Source of the DNA: UBA1672 sp964587815
Lineage (GTDB): Bacteria; Pseudomonadota; Alphaproteobacteria; Micavibrionales; Micavibrionaceae
Reading direction: 5' to 3'
Assembly (NCBI GenBank): GCA_964587815.1
Contig: CAZPMH010000011.1
Span: forward strand, 1-64,000
Length of the DNA: 64,000 nt
Shown here: positions 44,167 to 53,496 of the stretch, piece after piece
How positions within the stretch are numbered: position 1 is the stretch's first letter
Layout: each line of letters opens with the position of its first letter
Made by a program: the position numbers and the translations under genes
Notes under the pieces: model-generated
Seen by the model: only the letters and a program-made list of their open reading frames with translations
Database searches by the model: none
What the model was told of the DNA's origin: nothing

Positions 44167-44769
44167 ATGACTGAAGCAAAGAAAGATGAGGCGGTTGAAG
44201 CCAAAGAAGAGCAACCGAAACAAAATGAAGCTGAGGCTGTAAAGCAAGATGCGCCTGCGAATGATGAGCCGCAAGAGGAGAAGAAAAAAGAAGATATCTT
44301 CACCTGTATTAAGAAATACGGGTTTGTACCAACGATGCGTACGCGTCTTCGAGCCACAGTGATCGAGTTACGCCGTTTGTATCTTGTGAAGGTGTGGGGG
44401 ATGGATATTCACCCTGATACGCTGATCTCGTTGCAAGTTAATTTGGATCGGACGTACCCGAAAGGAATTCATGTGGGGGAGGGAACCGCGATTTCGTTTG
44501 GTGCGGTTATTTTGACGCATGATTATATTCGCGGTGTACATGTTGATACGCATATCGGTAAATATTGCCAAGTCGGCGCGCGCAGTATTGTGATGCCCGG
44601 TTTGACCATTGGTGATCATAGCGTAATTGGTGCGGGTACGGTCGTTACGAAAGATGTACCGCCAAATTCACTTGTTGTCGGTAATCCGGGTAAGATTATT
44701 CGCACCGAGATCATGACGGAGCATTGGGGTAAGATTACCGATAAAGGGAATGCCGCGCCGAAGAAATAA
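44167..44769 (+). CDS. LbetaH (hexapeptide-repeat) acyltransferase
   Basis: A protein of 200 residues. The first ~45 are a Lys/Glu/Ala/Gln-rich, probably disordered region (EAKKDEAVEAKEEQPKQNEA). The rest is a left-handed beta-helix with hexapeptide turns (VGEGTAISFGAVILTHDYIR, IGKYCQVGARSIVMPGLTIG, DHSVIGAGTVVTKDVPPNSL). It probably adds an acetyl group to a sugar of the exopolysaccharide. Residue His519-type catalysis cannot be placed, but the His in LTHDYIRG is a candidate. It lies 17 bp after PssDE. Confidence 0.85.
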   Translation: MTEAKKDEAVEAKEEQPKQNEAEAVKQDAPANDEPQEEKKKEDIFTCIKKYGFVPTMRTRLRATVIELRRLYLVKVWGMDIHPDTLISLQVNLDRTYPKGIHVGEGTAISFGAVILTHDYIRGVHVDTHIGKYCQVGARSIVMPGLTIGDHSVIGAGTVVTKDVPPNSLVVGNPGKIIRTEIMTEHWGKITDKGNAAPKK

Positions 44770-44808
44770 GAGCGGTTTCTACTTTAGCTTCGGTCGTTTT
44801 TTCATTTA

Positions 44809-46296
44809 TTAATATGCGCCGTCGTCGCCCAAGATGACTTTCAGGGTTTTAATCATAATCACGATATCGCCCCAGACGGACCAGTTGCGGGCATACCATG
44901 CATCCCAGTAGATGCGGCGTTGGAAGCTGGTGTCGTTGCGGCCTGAGACTTGCCACAGACCTGTGATGCCCGGGCGTAGTTTATAATACGCATCAATTTG
45001 ATCGCCGAACAATTCGACTTCATCTTGCAGAATAGGGCGCGGGCCAACAAGGCTCATATCGCCTTTGATGACGTTCCAAAGCTGCGGCAGTTCGTCGATG
45101 CTGGTTTTGCGGATGATGCGCGCGGTTTTGGTTTTGACGCGCGGGTCGGGCTGTTTCAGCTTGCGGTAAATTTCCCATTCTTTTTTCGCTTCGGGGTCTC
45201 TTTCAAGTAGCTCATAGAGCAAATGGTCGGAGTTCGGTTCCATTGACTGGAATTTCCAGCATTTGAATTTCTTGCCGTTTTTCCCGACTCGTTTGCCGCC
45301 GTAGAACAGGCTACCGCCTTGTCCTTCAACTTTTAGCATGATCGCGACGATAAGCATAATCGGCAAGAAAACAAGCATCGCGATTGAGGCGATGGTGATA
45401 TCCATGGTTCTTTTTATAAAACGCCCAACGGGAGAGGGGGCTGACCTTTTTGCATGCAACAGCATGATGTCGTAGCCGAAGAAGTAGCGTGGCTCCATGT
45501 CGAACATACTGATACGAGAGATCGGCGGAACGATGGCGTATAATGCGCCTAAGTCCGTAAGTGCCTTGATAAGGCTGTCCCGTTCTTCTCCACGGAAGGT
45601 TTCCAAAGAGATTACAAAGAAATTATCGATGTTTTCTGCGATGTATTTTGGGTAATCGATTTTTTTGCGTAAAACGTGAATATTCTCATATTTTTGTGGA
45701 ATTGAGTTTTTGCAGAACTCTCGATCCTTGCGGTCTCTTAAAGAAACCGTTTCGATTTTGTAGCCTGTGTACGTGTCGGTGCTGAATGCGTAGAGCATGT
45801 TTGTGACCGTGTCGATATCCCCGATAACTATTGTAGGGATTCGCCATAAATCGTTGTTGCGCGCAATGCGGAAGACGATTTGTCTGGCCAGGATTGTCAG
45901 GAAGAAGACGTAAATCCAGCTTAGGGCGATCATCAGACGAGAGAATGACATGTCGAGCGCAAAGCGTGTAAAGCCGTCAATGATGAGGGCGATTAAGCAT
46001 ATTGAAAGGACGCTTTGAACTTGGCTCCACCATGGTACGCGCTGTGTGTAGTGCCCTTTATTGTAAAACATGAACAGCACAATCGGGCACATCCATATGA
46101 AGAACAGATCATGCAGGTCTGCGTAGTCATAGAGCGACTTATTGTATATTTCCGGAAAGAAGTAATCTTTTAAAAACTGCGCGCTGTAGAAAGCGAGGAT
46201 GAAAGAAGAGCTCATCGCGATAACATCGGCGAAAAACAGCGTTAAGCTGACAGTTTCCTTCACCAGTGGTTTTTTCTTTATTTGCCCGTTATTCAC
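44809..46296 (-). CDS. Undecaprenyl-phosphate sugar phosphotransferase (initiating sugar transferase)
   Basis: Starts exopolysaccharide synthesis by moving a sugar-1-phosphate to undecaprenyl phosphate. The 495 residues have an N-terminal multi-helix membrane region, a central CoA-binding-like domain (FVISLETFRGEERDSLIKAL), and the C-terminal bacterial sugar transferase domain: FIKRTMDITIASIAMLVFLP, KRVGKNGKKFKCWKFQSM, and SIDELPQLWNVIKGDMSLVG, with the catalytic-region RPILQDEVE. This WbaP/WcaJ-type (polyPNPT) enzyme could be for glucose or galactose. Confidence 0.93.
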   Translation of the reverse strand: MNNGQIKKKPLVKETVSLTLFFADVIAMSSSFILAFYSAQFLKDYFFPEIYNKSLYDYADLHDLFFIWMCPIVLFMFYNKGHYTQRVPWWSQVQSVLSICLIALIIDGFTRFALDMSFSRLMIALSWIYVFFLTILARQIVFRIARNNDLWRIPTIVIGDIDTVTNMLYAFSTDTYTGYKIETVSLRDRKDREFCKNSIPQKYENIHVLRKKIDYPKYIAENIDNFFVISLETFRGEERDSLIKALTDLGALYAIVPPISRISMFDMEPRYFFGYDIMLLHAKRSAPSPVGRFIKRTMDITIASIAMLVFLPIMLIVAIMLKVEGQGGSLFYGGKRVGKNGKKFKCWKFQSMEPNSDHLLYELLERDPEAKKEWEIYRKLKQPDPRVKTKTARIIRKTSIDELPQLWNVIKGDMSLVGPRPILQDEVELFGDQIDAYYKLRPGITGLWQVSGRNDTSFQRRIYWDAWYARNWSVWGDIVIMIKTLKVILGDDGAY

Positions 46297-46572
46297 ACAT
46301 TTACCTTTATTCTTTTTTATGCCGCCACTTTATCCAAATTTTTGTGTGTTGCAACATATCCTTTTAAGATTGCCGTACCATGCAATTAACAGGCCTGAAA
46401 TATCTACATTCTTATGGTTGTTTTATTGTACTTTTCATTTTTACTTTGTGATGTATTTCAGCTTTTTATATTATGCGTAACCTTATTTTTGGTACGGATA
46501 ATTTTGCCGTTGGGGTAGGCATAATTTTCTCTATTTCCATAGAGCCGGTTTTCCGGAGGAGGCGGCCAACGT

Positions 46573-47214
46573 TTAAAAGAAGCGCTGTTTGATTTTGATG
46601 GAGTCGCCGGGCAAAATTTCAGTGAGCTCGTCAGCCTTGATTCTGATTTTTTCACCATCAACTTTGCGGATGATTGTGGCCTTATCCTTCACAGCGCGTG
46701 GCGTGTAGCCACCCGCGATTGCGATGGCCTTGAAGAGGTCTAGGCCCGGTTCATATTCATAGCTGCCCGGGTTTTTGACTTCACCTAAGATATAGAATGG
46801 TGTGAGCGTTATTACTTCTACGGTGACTTTCGGTGCGTTGAAATAATCGCCGTCGATTAGTGCGCTTGTTATTCTGTCTTGTAGGTCAAGTTTGTTCAGG
46901 CCTTCGGTGCTGATCTCACCAATCAGGGGCATTGTGATATAATTATTTGAGCTGATTTTAAATTCACCTGTCAGGTCTTCGACACCGAAAACATAGATGC
47001 GAAGCAGGTCGCCTGCCTTCAGTTCGTAATTAAAATCGCCGATATTCTGACGGGTTGAAACAGGGTTGATTGTCTGCGTATTCAATTCTTTTTGTGCGAG
47101 GATTTTATTTGTCACATCCTCATTCGTTGTGTCTTGTGCAAACGCGGTGTTTGCTGATACGAAGATCAGGCAGATCCAGATTGTTTTCAAAATAACATGA
47201 TATGAAAGGCGCAT
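46573..47214 (-). CDS. Wza-like polysaccharide export protein
   Basis: A protein of 213 residues with signal peptide (MRLSYHVILKTIWICLIFVS, then ANTAFA-QD). It has the Poly_export motif YELKAGDLLRIYVFGVEDLTG followed by SLBB-type segments (PKVTVEVITLTPFYILGEVK, GGYTPRAVKDKATIIRKVDG). It lacks a lipobox Cys, unlike E. coli Wza, and is shorter than the 350-380-residue Wza, resembling GumB/ExoF-like forms. With the partner at 47296 it would form the secretion channel. A gap of 276 bases without a gene (46297-46572) separates it from the sugar transferase. Confidence 0.9.
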   Translation of the reverse strand: MRLSYHVILKTIWICLIFVSANTAFAQDTTNEDVTNKILAQKELNTQTINPVSTRQNIGDFNYELKAGDLLRIYVFGVEDLTGEFKISSNNYITMPLIGEISTEGLNKLDLQDRITSALIDGDYFNAPKVTVEVITLTPFYILGEVKNPGSYEYEPGLDLFKAIAIAGGYTPRAVKDKATIIRKVDGEKIRIKADELTEILPGDSIKIKQRFF

Positions 47215-47295
47215 TTTATGTCCCGTTTTTTATTTTCTGTTTGTGTTTTGCGTATGTAAACTAATCAATTTTGCGATTAATTTAAAGTTTTTTCG

Positions 47296-49365
47296 CTAGC
47301 CCTTTGATTTTCTTAGAACTTTTTGCGGTATTTTATTCAAAATAACATGTGGTGCGTTGGTGGAGAACTCGCGCATGCTTTCGGCTATTTTTCGTAGCTC
47401 TTTTTTCGGTGTCTTTGCCCATGCGGCAATCACGAATGTCTGGTCGGCCATGCCGGCTAATACTTCGGCATCGGATGCATCGAATGCACAGGCACAATCA
47501 ATAAGAATGTAATCGTGATGTTTTTTGAGTGTTTCGATTTGTTCCTGAAAGCGTCCTGCGACCAAAAGATCGGATGAGAATGAGCTTTCTTCGCCTGCGG
47601 GAATGATGACAAGGCCATGTTCATTTTCTTTTACGACTTCTTCGAATGTATGCGTACCTGTCAGCAATTCATAAAAGCCGGGGGAAGGTGCAACACCTGT
47701 TATTGTTGCGATTTGCGGCTTTACTGTGTTTGCATCGATGATCAGCGGCTTTTTACCGATTGAACGTAGGTAGTAGGCCAGTGCGACCGCGGTCAGACTT
47801 TTACCCTCACCGGCACGACTGGATGTGAAGAGCAAAACTTGCTTTTCTTTCAGTGCGCTTAAATGGATAAAGACGCGCTTGATTTCCTCTACATAAGGCG
47901 ATCGGTGCTTTTCAATCACACGCGAGAGCGGTGAGGTTTCGTAAGGCAGTGTGCCGAGTAGCTTGAGGCCTAAGGCTTGCTTCACTTCATCTTTATCCTG
48001 AATGCCCTTGTCCATGGTTTCGATCAGGAAGATCGTGCCAAGTGCGGCCAGAACAGAAAGGATGCTGACACCCATTAGGATGATGAGTTTCTTAGACCCT
48101 TTTGGTTCGCCGGGGATGTCTGCGTAGGAGAAAATGCGGACGTCTTGACGCTCAAGGTCGATTTGAGAATTGATTTCTTCTGATCTGGACAGGAAGTTGC
48201 TTAAGGTGCTGCGGCTGACTGCTTCTTCAGATTGAAGTGCCTGAAGTGTGATTTTTTGTTCTTGAAAGTTGTCAGCACGCATTTGCAGGTCTTCAAGGCG
48301 TTGGCGTAGCATATTTTCTTGACGCGTTACGGTCTCCAATTCGTTTTCGATGGAGCGTCTAATGCTGAGGATGCCTTGATTGATGTCATTTTCAATTTGT
48401 TCAACTTCTTTACGGGCTGAGATAACGTCGGGGTGGTTATTACCATAGTCGGCGCGCAAGGATTGCAGGCGCTGTGTCGCGAGACTGGAGCGTGCCTTTA
48501 ACGATTGAATCAGCTCGGAATTGATGACGGCTGAAATGTCACTGATCTGGCCTTGTTTTATCAGGTCTGAGCGTGCCTGCAGTTCCAGCTTCTTTGTAGC
48601 AATCGGGTTCAGCTGTTTTGAGATATCTGAAATTTGTTCATAGATTAAGTCTTCGGAATTTAGCCCCTGAATCATGCCGCTTTCAGATTTAAATTGTTGG
48701 ACAGCACGCGATTTTTTCAGGCTCTGTTCTCGTAAACTTACGATTTGGCCGTTAATCCATTCTTTCAGGCGCTTGGCTTTTTCCAGCTTTGATCCGACCT
48801 GCATGTCTACATATTGTTGCGCGTGTGTGTTTGCAACCTGCGCCGCGTGATTTGGGTTGTAACTGTCGAAGGAAATTTCGATTGTTCTGGACGTGCCCTG
48901 TTGTGCAACGTTCAAGTTCTCGAAAAACTTCTTGGTTACGGCGTAATTCCCGCCTTGTGTATTTACCGGATTGTCTTTTTCTAAGGAAGACAGAACGCTT
49001 TTCTTCGGATTAACAGTCAGGCGGTCATTTTCATTTATATCAAGGCCGAGTGAATTAATGGTTTTACGTGCCAATGATGGTGACATTATTAATTCAACCT
49101 GCGTGGGCACGGTCAGGTTGTCAAATTTTACAGGTGAGAGGATGTCGCTGAATTGCGGAATGTTTACGTTTTGCGGCTCCAAAATAACGGATGCAGTCGC
49201 GCGATAAATGTCAGGCTTTGTCTTCAAATATAACGCTGTCAACGTGATCGGGATGATGATCATCATAAATGCCAAGACTTTATGCTTGAGCACAACTTTT
49301 ATCATTTGCCCGATATCAGGAATCTCAACGTCGTTATGTCTGCGGTCGGTTGCTCGACGATCCAT
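47296..49365 (-). CDS. Wzz/BY-kinase-like polysaccharide co-polymerase without tyrosine tail
   Basis: A protein of 689 residues: an N-terminal Wzz domain between two membrane segments (about 30-50 and 435-455), with a long periplasmic coiled-coil region (ENEL, LEDLQMRADNFQEQKITLQA), and a C-terminal cytoplasmic BY-kinase ATPase. Walker A is SSRAGEGKS, Walker A' is LIIDANTVKPQ and Walker B is ILIDCACAFD. The C-terminus ends IPQKVLRKSKG and has no Tyr cluster, so it should lack the usual autophosphorylation tail. It controls chain length and export of the polysaccharide. Confidence 0.92.
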   Translation of the reverse strand: MDRRATDRRHNDVEIPDIGQMIKVVLKHKVLAFMMIIIPITLTALYLKTKPDIYRATASVILEPQNVNIPQFSDILSPVKFDNLTVPTQVELIMSPSLARKTINSLGLDINENDRLTVNPKKSVLSSLEKDNPVNTQGGNYAVTKKFFENLNVAQQGTSRTIEISFDSYNPNHAAQVANTHAQQYVDMQVGSKLEKAKRLKEWINGQIVSLREQSLKKSRAVQQFKSESGMIQGLNSEDLIYEQISDISKQLNPIATKKLELQARSDLIKQGQISDISAVINSELIQSLKARSSLATQRLQSLRADYGNNHPDVISARKEVEQIENDINQGILSIRRSIENELETVTRQENMLRQRLEDLQMRADNFQEQKITLQALQSEEAVSRSTLSNFLSRSEEINSQIDLERQDVRIFSYADIPGEPKGSKKLIILMGVSILSVLAALGTIFLIETMDKGIQDKDEVKQALGLKLLGTLPYETSPLSRVIEKHRSPYVEEIKRVFIHLSALKEKQVLLFTSSRAGEGKSLTAVALAYYLRSIGKKPLIIDANTVKPQIATITGVAPSPGFYELLTGTHTFEEVVKENEHGLVIIPAGEESSFSSDLLVAGRFQEQIETLKKHHDYILIDCACAFDASDAEVLAGMADQTFVIAAWAKTPKKELRKIAESMREFSTNAPHVILNKIPQKVLRKSKG

Positions 49366-49560
49366 TTTAAATGCCCTGTCTTGTCGTTATTTTATTTTTT
49401 CGACACTATACTTTTTAAAACCAGTTCATCAAGTTTATTCTTCACTTTATGATTCGCTTTCTATATGAATTACCTAATGGGTTTCTTTAAGGCTTTTCAT
49501 GGGCGATAAAGACCCGTATGATCTTAGAGTGCGTTAATTATGTAGTGAGTGTTTAGGCAT

Positions 49561-50805
49561 ATGTTGAAAAATAAGAGGCTTTTACTGGGTATTTTAGCAT
49601 GTGTTTCTCTGCCTTACGGGGCGGCTTTTGCCTTTGATGAAGCCGCCGTTCAGACGGTGCGTGAGCGACCCAATTCTGATTTTACTGCCGATGGTGTGAA
49701 GTTTCGTGGCTTCATCTTGCGCCCGTCCTTGGAGATATCCGAATATTACGATGACAATATTTTTCGTGTAGATGATGCAGATGATGACTTCGTGACGCTG
49801 ATTGAGCCTGAGTTTCGTGCGGAAACGAATTGGAACCTGCACCAAATTTTTGCTGGCTGGCGCGGCAAATATGCAATTTTTTCAGATTTTGAGAGTGAGA
49901 ATTATCAAGATCAGATGTTCTTTCTGTCAGGCCGTTATGATTTAGGGTACGAGACGAGTGTCAGCGCTTTACTACGTGCCGATTATTTGCATGAAGATCG
50001 CGGAGATCAGGACGATGTTGGTGGTGACAGGCCGATTGAATTTTTCAGGCGTACAGCGCAGATTGCTTATAAAAGAGCGATCGGTATTTTGAAGCTGGAT
50101 TTGGATGGTATCTATACTGATTATCGTTTTGACGACTCTGTCGCGAGTGGGGTTGAGATTGATAACAGCGTGCGTGATCGCAGTGTTTTTAATTACGGCG
50201 GTCGCCTTACCTATAGTTTGAGTGATGATTATGCCGTGTTTTTCCGCGCGCGCGGGGAGAAGCGCACTTATGATTTGGATGCCAATGCATTCCGCGATTC
50301 TGTCGGTCAAGAATATGCGGTTGGTGGTGCTGTGAACTTTACGGGCAAGTTAAAGGCTGATGCGTATGTTGGTTATATTTCTCAAAATTACGACGGCGCG
50401 GATCAAAATGATATTAGTGATATTTCCTACGGCGGTACTTTGGCATGGAATTATAGTGATTTGACATCGATCACAGCGAAACTTGATCGTTATGCCGTGG
50501 AGACAATTATTGCAGATGAGTCCGGTATGTTGCGGACGGATTTTGATTTGAATGTTGATCACGCCTTAAGGCCGAATATGATTATTGGCGGTAATGTCGG
50601 CATTTTGAATGACGAATATGAAGGTGAGTCTGCCGCGCGTGATATTGATAACACCACCTATTCGGTTGGCTTTGATGTTGATTACCGCCTTAATCCGGCG
50701 GTGCATGCGGGGTTCGATTACCGCTTCTTAACGCGTGATTTTGACACGAACAGTCTTGATTATGATAATCAGCGCGTGATGCTTTCATTGAAAGTTCAGT
50801 ATTAA
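49561..50805 (+). CDS. Outer-membrane beta-barrel protein of the exopolysaccharide locus
   Basis: A protein of 414 residues with signal peptide (MLKNKRLLLGILACVSLPYG, cleavage near AAFA-FDEA). The rest is strand-rich with alternating aromatic residues and Asp-rich turns (DDNIFRVDDADDDFVTLIEP), ending LDYDNQRVMLSLKVQY, a typical outer-membrane C-terminal strand. It may be the outer-membrane pore that completes the short Wza-like protein. ATG 49561 is preferred; a GTG at 49549 is possible. It is divergent from the Wzz gene and 184-195 bp away. Confidence 0.8.
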   Translation: MLKNKRLLLGILACVSLPYGAAFAFDEAAVQTVRERPNSDFTADGVKFRGFILRPSLEISEYYDDNIFRVDDADDDFVTLIEPEFRAETNWNLHQIFAGWRGKYAIFSDFESENYQDQMFFLSGRYDLGYETSVSALLRADYLHEDRGDQDDVGGDRPIEFFRRTAQIAYKRAIGILKLDLDGIYTDYRFDDSVASGVEIDNSVRDRSVFNYGGRLTYSLSDDYAVFFRARGEKRTYDLDANAFRDSVGQEYAVGGAVNFTGKLKADAYVGYISQNYDGADQNDISDISYGGTLAWNYSDLTSITAKLDRYAVETIIADESGMLRTDFDLNVDHALRPNMIIGGNVGILNDEYEGESAARDIDNTTYSVGFDVDYRLNPAVHAGFDYRFLTRDFDTNSLDYDNQRVMLSLKVQY

Positions 50806-50864
50806 ACCGGCTTTTCTTTACAACGATTTATTCCTGTTTGGGTATCGGCTTTATGGGCCTTAAA

Positions 50865-51800
50865 TTAAGGCTGTAGGTCGAAATATATTCTGTGGTAGGG
50901 GTGTTTCTTATCTGCCGCCAGAATGTTCTTTTGTTTAATCTGTGTCGATTTCTTCAGTGTGAAGATGATAAGCGAGCCTGCGCCATTATTGATCGGCTCG
51001 ACCTCTAATTTGCTCAAAACCGGGGAGTTTAAAAATTTGTGCTCTTTATTGCCGACCCATCGTGCTTCGGGAAGTTCAACAATCAGGATTTTTTCGTTAT
51101 TATCCAAATCCATTGTGTGCGGGGTTTTTCTATTCAGATCAATAACAACGCGCGTTTTATCTTTATGATCGGCAACGCGTAAGCCCACGCCGACAGTGTC
51201 TTTGTATGTTTTTGCGGGAGTAGGAGGTTTTTTAGGTGGCGGCGCTTTTGCTTTTGCTGTCTTTTGCGTCGGTGGCTTCGGTTTTGATAATTGTGTCGGT
51301 GGTATGATCGGTGTTGGATTTAACTGCTGAATATCTAACGTCGCTGATTGATTCGGCGAGGCAGGCGGTTCTTCCAACAAAACTTCAAGCTCTTGTATCA
51401 AGTTCTGGATATCGGATTCTACTGCTGCAAGCCTTACAATTGCAGGCTTGTATGACTCAAATTCTTTTTTTAGGTCGATCACAGCGTTTTCAACGCGATC
51501 AAAACGGTCATTGGTGTTGCGGATATCTTGAGAGAATATCGTATCAACATTTATTCCTTTCGGCGATAAAACGGGTAAGCCGTTTGGCGATGTTGCGCTG
51601 TTATTCGCACCTTGTTTCAGTGGTTCAGTTCCAAAACGAGGGGGGAGTGCAACTGGCTTTCCTATTTCTCCGGGTTTTGATTCGGCTCTTTTGTTTGATG
51701 ATTCGTTCTTATTTGGGTGCAGTAAACTGTTCGGGCTACATGCAACGATGAGACCCAAAAATAGCATGAAACATAAGCTGGACGCTATTTTCCTAAACAT
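50865..51800 (-). CDS. Lipoprotein with coiled coil and AMIN-like domain
   Basis: A protein of 311 residues: MFRKIASSLCFMLFLGLIVA with lipobox VAC-SPN, a Pro/Asn-rich region, a helical segment (NDRFDRVENAVIDLKKEFES), a Pro/Thr/Lys-rich linker (about 165-200), and a C-terminal domain from VGVGLRVADHKDKTRVVIDL to HRIYFDLQP. The pattern LRV..H.DKTRVVIDL...ILIVELPEA fits the AMIN domain, which targets periplasmic proteins to peptidoglycan or pilus machinery. It separates the exopolysaccharide genes from the fibre locus. Confidence 0.65.
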   Translation of the reverse strand: MFRKIASSLCFMLFLGLIVACSPNSLLHPNKNESSNKRAESKPGEIGKPVALPPRFGTEPLKQGANNSATSPNGLPVLSPKGINVDTIFSQDIRNTNDRFDRVENAVIDLKKEFESYKPAIVRLAAVESDIQNLIQELEVLLEEPPASPNQSATLDIQQLNPTPIIPPTQLSKPKPPTQKTAKAKAPPPKKPPTPAKTYKDTVGVGLRVADHKDKTRVVIDLNRKTPHTMDLDNNEKILIVELPEARWVGNKEHKFLNSPVLSKLEVEPINNGAGSLIIFTLKKSTQIKQKNILAADKKHPYHRIYFDLQP

Positions 51801-52013
51801 TTATTACTGAACCATCCTTCCTGAACGGAAGGTTTAAAGATAAGAATTTAAGCGGTGATAACACCTTTTATAATAGTATCGCGAAAAGGCGATATACATC
51901 AATAGGATATTTTATTTTTATAAGAATTCGTGTTGCTGTTTATCGTGTGAAGAATGTGGGTTTTTATTTTTGCGCCCTATACTTTTGATCATGCCGGATG
52001 GTATATAATTTAT

Positions 52014-52523
52014 ATGCTTTCATTGCTTACGGAATATTCTTCGCGCATATGTGCGTTTGTTGCGGCTGCATTTACCGTAGCCTCCTTGGTATGCGGTTTT
52101 TCTTCGGCGGCCTTTGCGCAAGTGAGCACATTACAAGAGCTGAATTTCGGGGAATTTATATCCACGCGTAATGACGCCCAATATAGTATTACCGTTAATC
52201 TTGACGGGAGTTACAGTTTTTCATCGGGTGCGTTTTATGAGATAGCCGCACCTTCAATTGGGATCTATGAGTTTACGGGGCTGACGCCCAATGCGAATGT
52301 CACGAATATTACGATTACGCAGACGTCGCCATTGATATCTTCGGGGGCAACGTCGTTTCAAATGATTAATTTTCAAACGTTTAGTTTGCCGGTGACGACT
52401 TTACTCGGCACGTTAGAGGTACGCGTTGCGGGCACGGCCAGAACGTCGGGGAACGGGCTCTTGTATCCTGATCGCACGTATACGGGCGGGATTAATATTG
52501 ATGTGACGCTTGAGCCGAATTGA
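52014..52523 (+). CDS. DUF4402 surface protein (pilin-like)
   Basis: A protein of 169 residues with a signal peptide (MLSLLTEYSSRICAFVAAAF, cleavage near SSAAFA-QVS). The mature part is Ser/Thr/Gly-rich and beta-stranded, with LNFGEFISTR at its start and GGINIDVTLEPN at its end, matching the DUF4402 pattern (FG.f near the N-terminus, strand ending the protein). An in-frame ATG at 51954 would add 20 residues of non-signal sequence. A TATAAT at 52004 may be a -10 element. Its partner chaperone follows by 46 bp. Confidence 0.7.
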   Translation: MLSLLTEYSSRICAFVAAAFTVASLVCGFSSAAFAQVSTLQELNFGEFISTRNDAQYSITVNLDGSYSFSSGAFYEIAAPSIGIYEFTGLTPNANVTNITITQTSPLISSGATSFQMINFQTFSLPVTTLLGTLEVRVAGTARTSGNGLLYPDRTYTGGINIDVTLEPN

Positions 52524-52569
52524 GCGATTTGATCTTAATTTTTGACTATATTTTATAAAGAGGATTTTT

Positions 52570-53379
52570 ATGCGTTTTATTTTGATGAGTTTGTTTTGTT
52601 GTTTGTTTGTTTTCGGTGCGGCTAAGCAGGTGCAGGCGGAGATTTTGATTAGCCCGACTCGTGTTGTTTTTGAAGGGAGTGATCGTTTTGCCTATGTGAC
52701 ATTGGCGAATATTTCAAAAAGAGCAAAGACCTATGCGATTAGCTTACAATATTTGAAGATGTCAGAAAAAACAGGCGGCTATCAGGGTGTTGAAGAGGCT
52801 TTTTCTGCATTTCCATTGGCTGAACATATCGTTTTTGCCCCTAAACGTGTGACTTTGCCGCCGGGGGGCAATCAGCGTGTGCGTTTAAGTTTGCGCCGCA
52901 AGGCGGACATACCGGACGGTGATTATCATGCGCATTTGCGTTTCCAGTCTGTGCCTGAATTGTTACCTGAGGAGGAGTTGGAGGGACGTGTAGGGGCGCA
53001 AGTTTCCATTAGTGTCAGTTATACGATTCCAGTCATTTTCCGATCAGGCGATGTTATAGAAGAGGCGAAGATCGGCCAGATTACATTTGGTCGAGATGAC
53101 AAAACGGGCGCTTCGACGGTTAATGTTCCGATTGAGCGCGGTCGTTCTGCTTATGCGGTTTTAGGGCATCTTTATGTTTATTATCAAGGGGAAGACGGAC
53201 GTGAGGAACTGGTCGGTGAAATTAGCAACGCCAATGTTTTTCCCGAAATATCATCGCGTGTGATCAGTGTTCCTTTGCGAGGTGAAATAGAGAAGGGCGG
53301 TACATTGCGCGTTGTCTTGCAGCATAATGATACGAAATCTGAAGATATCTATGCGCAGAAGTTGTTCCCCATACAATAG
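52570..53379 (+). CDS. PapD-type periplasmic pilus chaperone
   Basis: A protein of 269 residues with signal peptide (MRFILMSLFCCLFVFGAAKQ). Visible are ILISPTRVVFEGSDRFAYVT at the start of domain 1, PKRVTLPPGGNQRVRLSLRR (the conserved motif after strand D with the key Arg/Lys) and a second domain from YTIPVIFRSGD. It is thus a chaperone that donates a strand to unfolded subunits. It follows the DUF4402 gene and is the expected partner of the usher-like protein at 54391. A bidirectional terminator follows. Confidence 0.85.
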   Translation: MRFILMSLFCCLFVFGAAKQVQAEILISPTRVVFEGSDRFAYVTLANISKRAKTYAISLQYLKMSEKTGGYQGVEEAFSAFPLAEHIVFAPKRVTLPPGGNQRVRLSLRRKADIPDGDYHAHLRFQSVPELLPEEELEGRVGAQVSISVSYTIPVIFRSGDVIEEAKIGQITFGRDDKTGASTVNVPIERGRSAYAVLGHLYVYYQGEDGREELVGEISNANVFPEISSRVISVPLRGEIEKGGTLRVVLQHNDTKSEDIYAQKLFPIQ

Positions 53380-53448
53380 GATGAAAAAGATAGGGTTGTG
53401 AATTATAAAACCCCTGTTTTCTGGTTTAATTTTTTACTCATAAATAAA

Positions 53449-53476
53449 AGGCTCGCTGTGGTAGCGAGCCTTTTTT
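53449..53476. terminator. Bidirectional intrinsic terminator
   Basis: Stem AGGCTCGCT / AGCGAGCCT (53449-53457 and 53463-53471) with a 5-base loop and flanking A and T runs. It separates the convergent chaperone and DUF4402 genes. Confidence 0.9.
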
Positions 53477-53496
53477 GATACTCAAAGCTAATCAGA

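Noticed and set aside
46458..46661. Reading frame NRLYGNRENYAYPNGKIIRT... before the export protein's end
   Set aside because: It overlaps the real gene in another frame and has no start signal or known pattern; a frameshifted tail was considered but the real gene ends normally.
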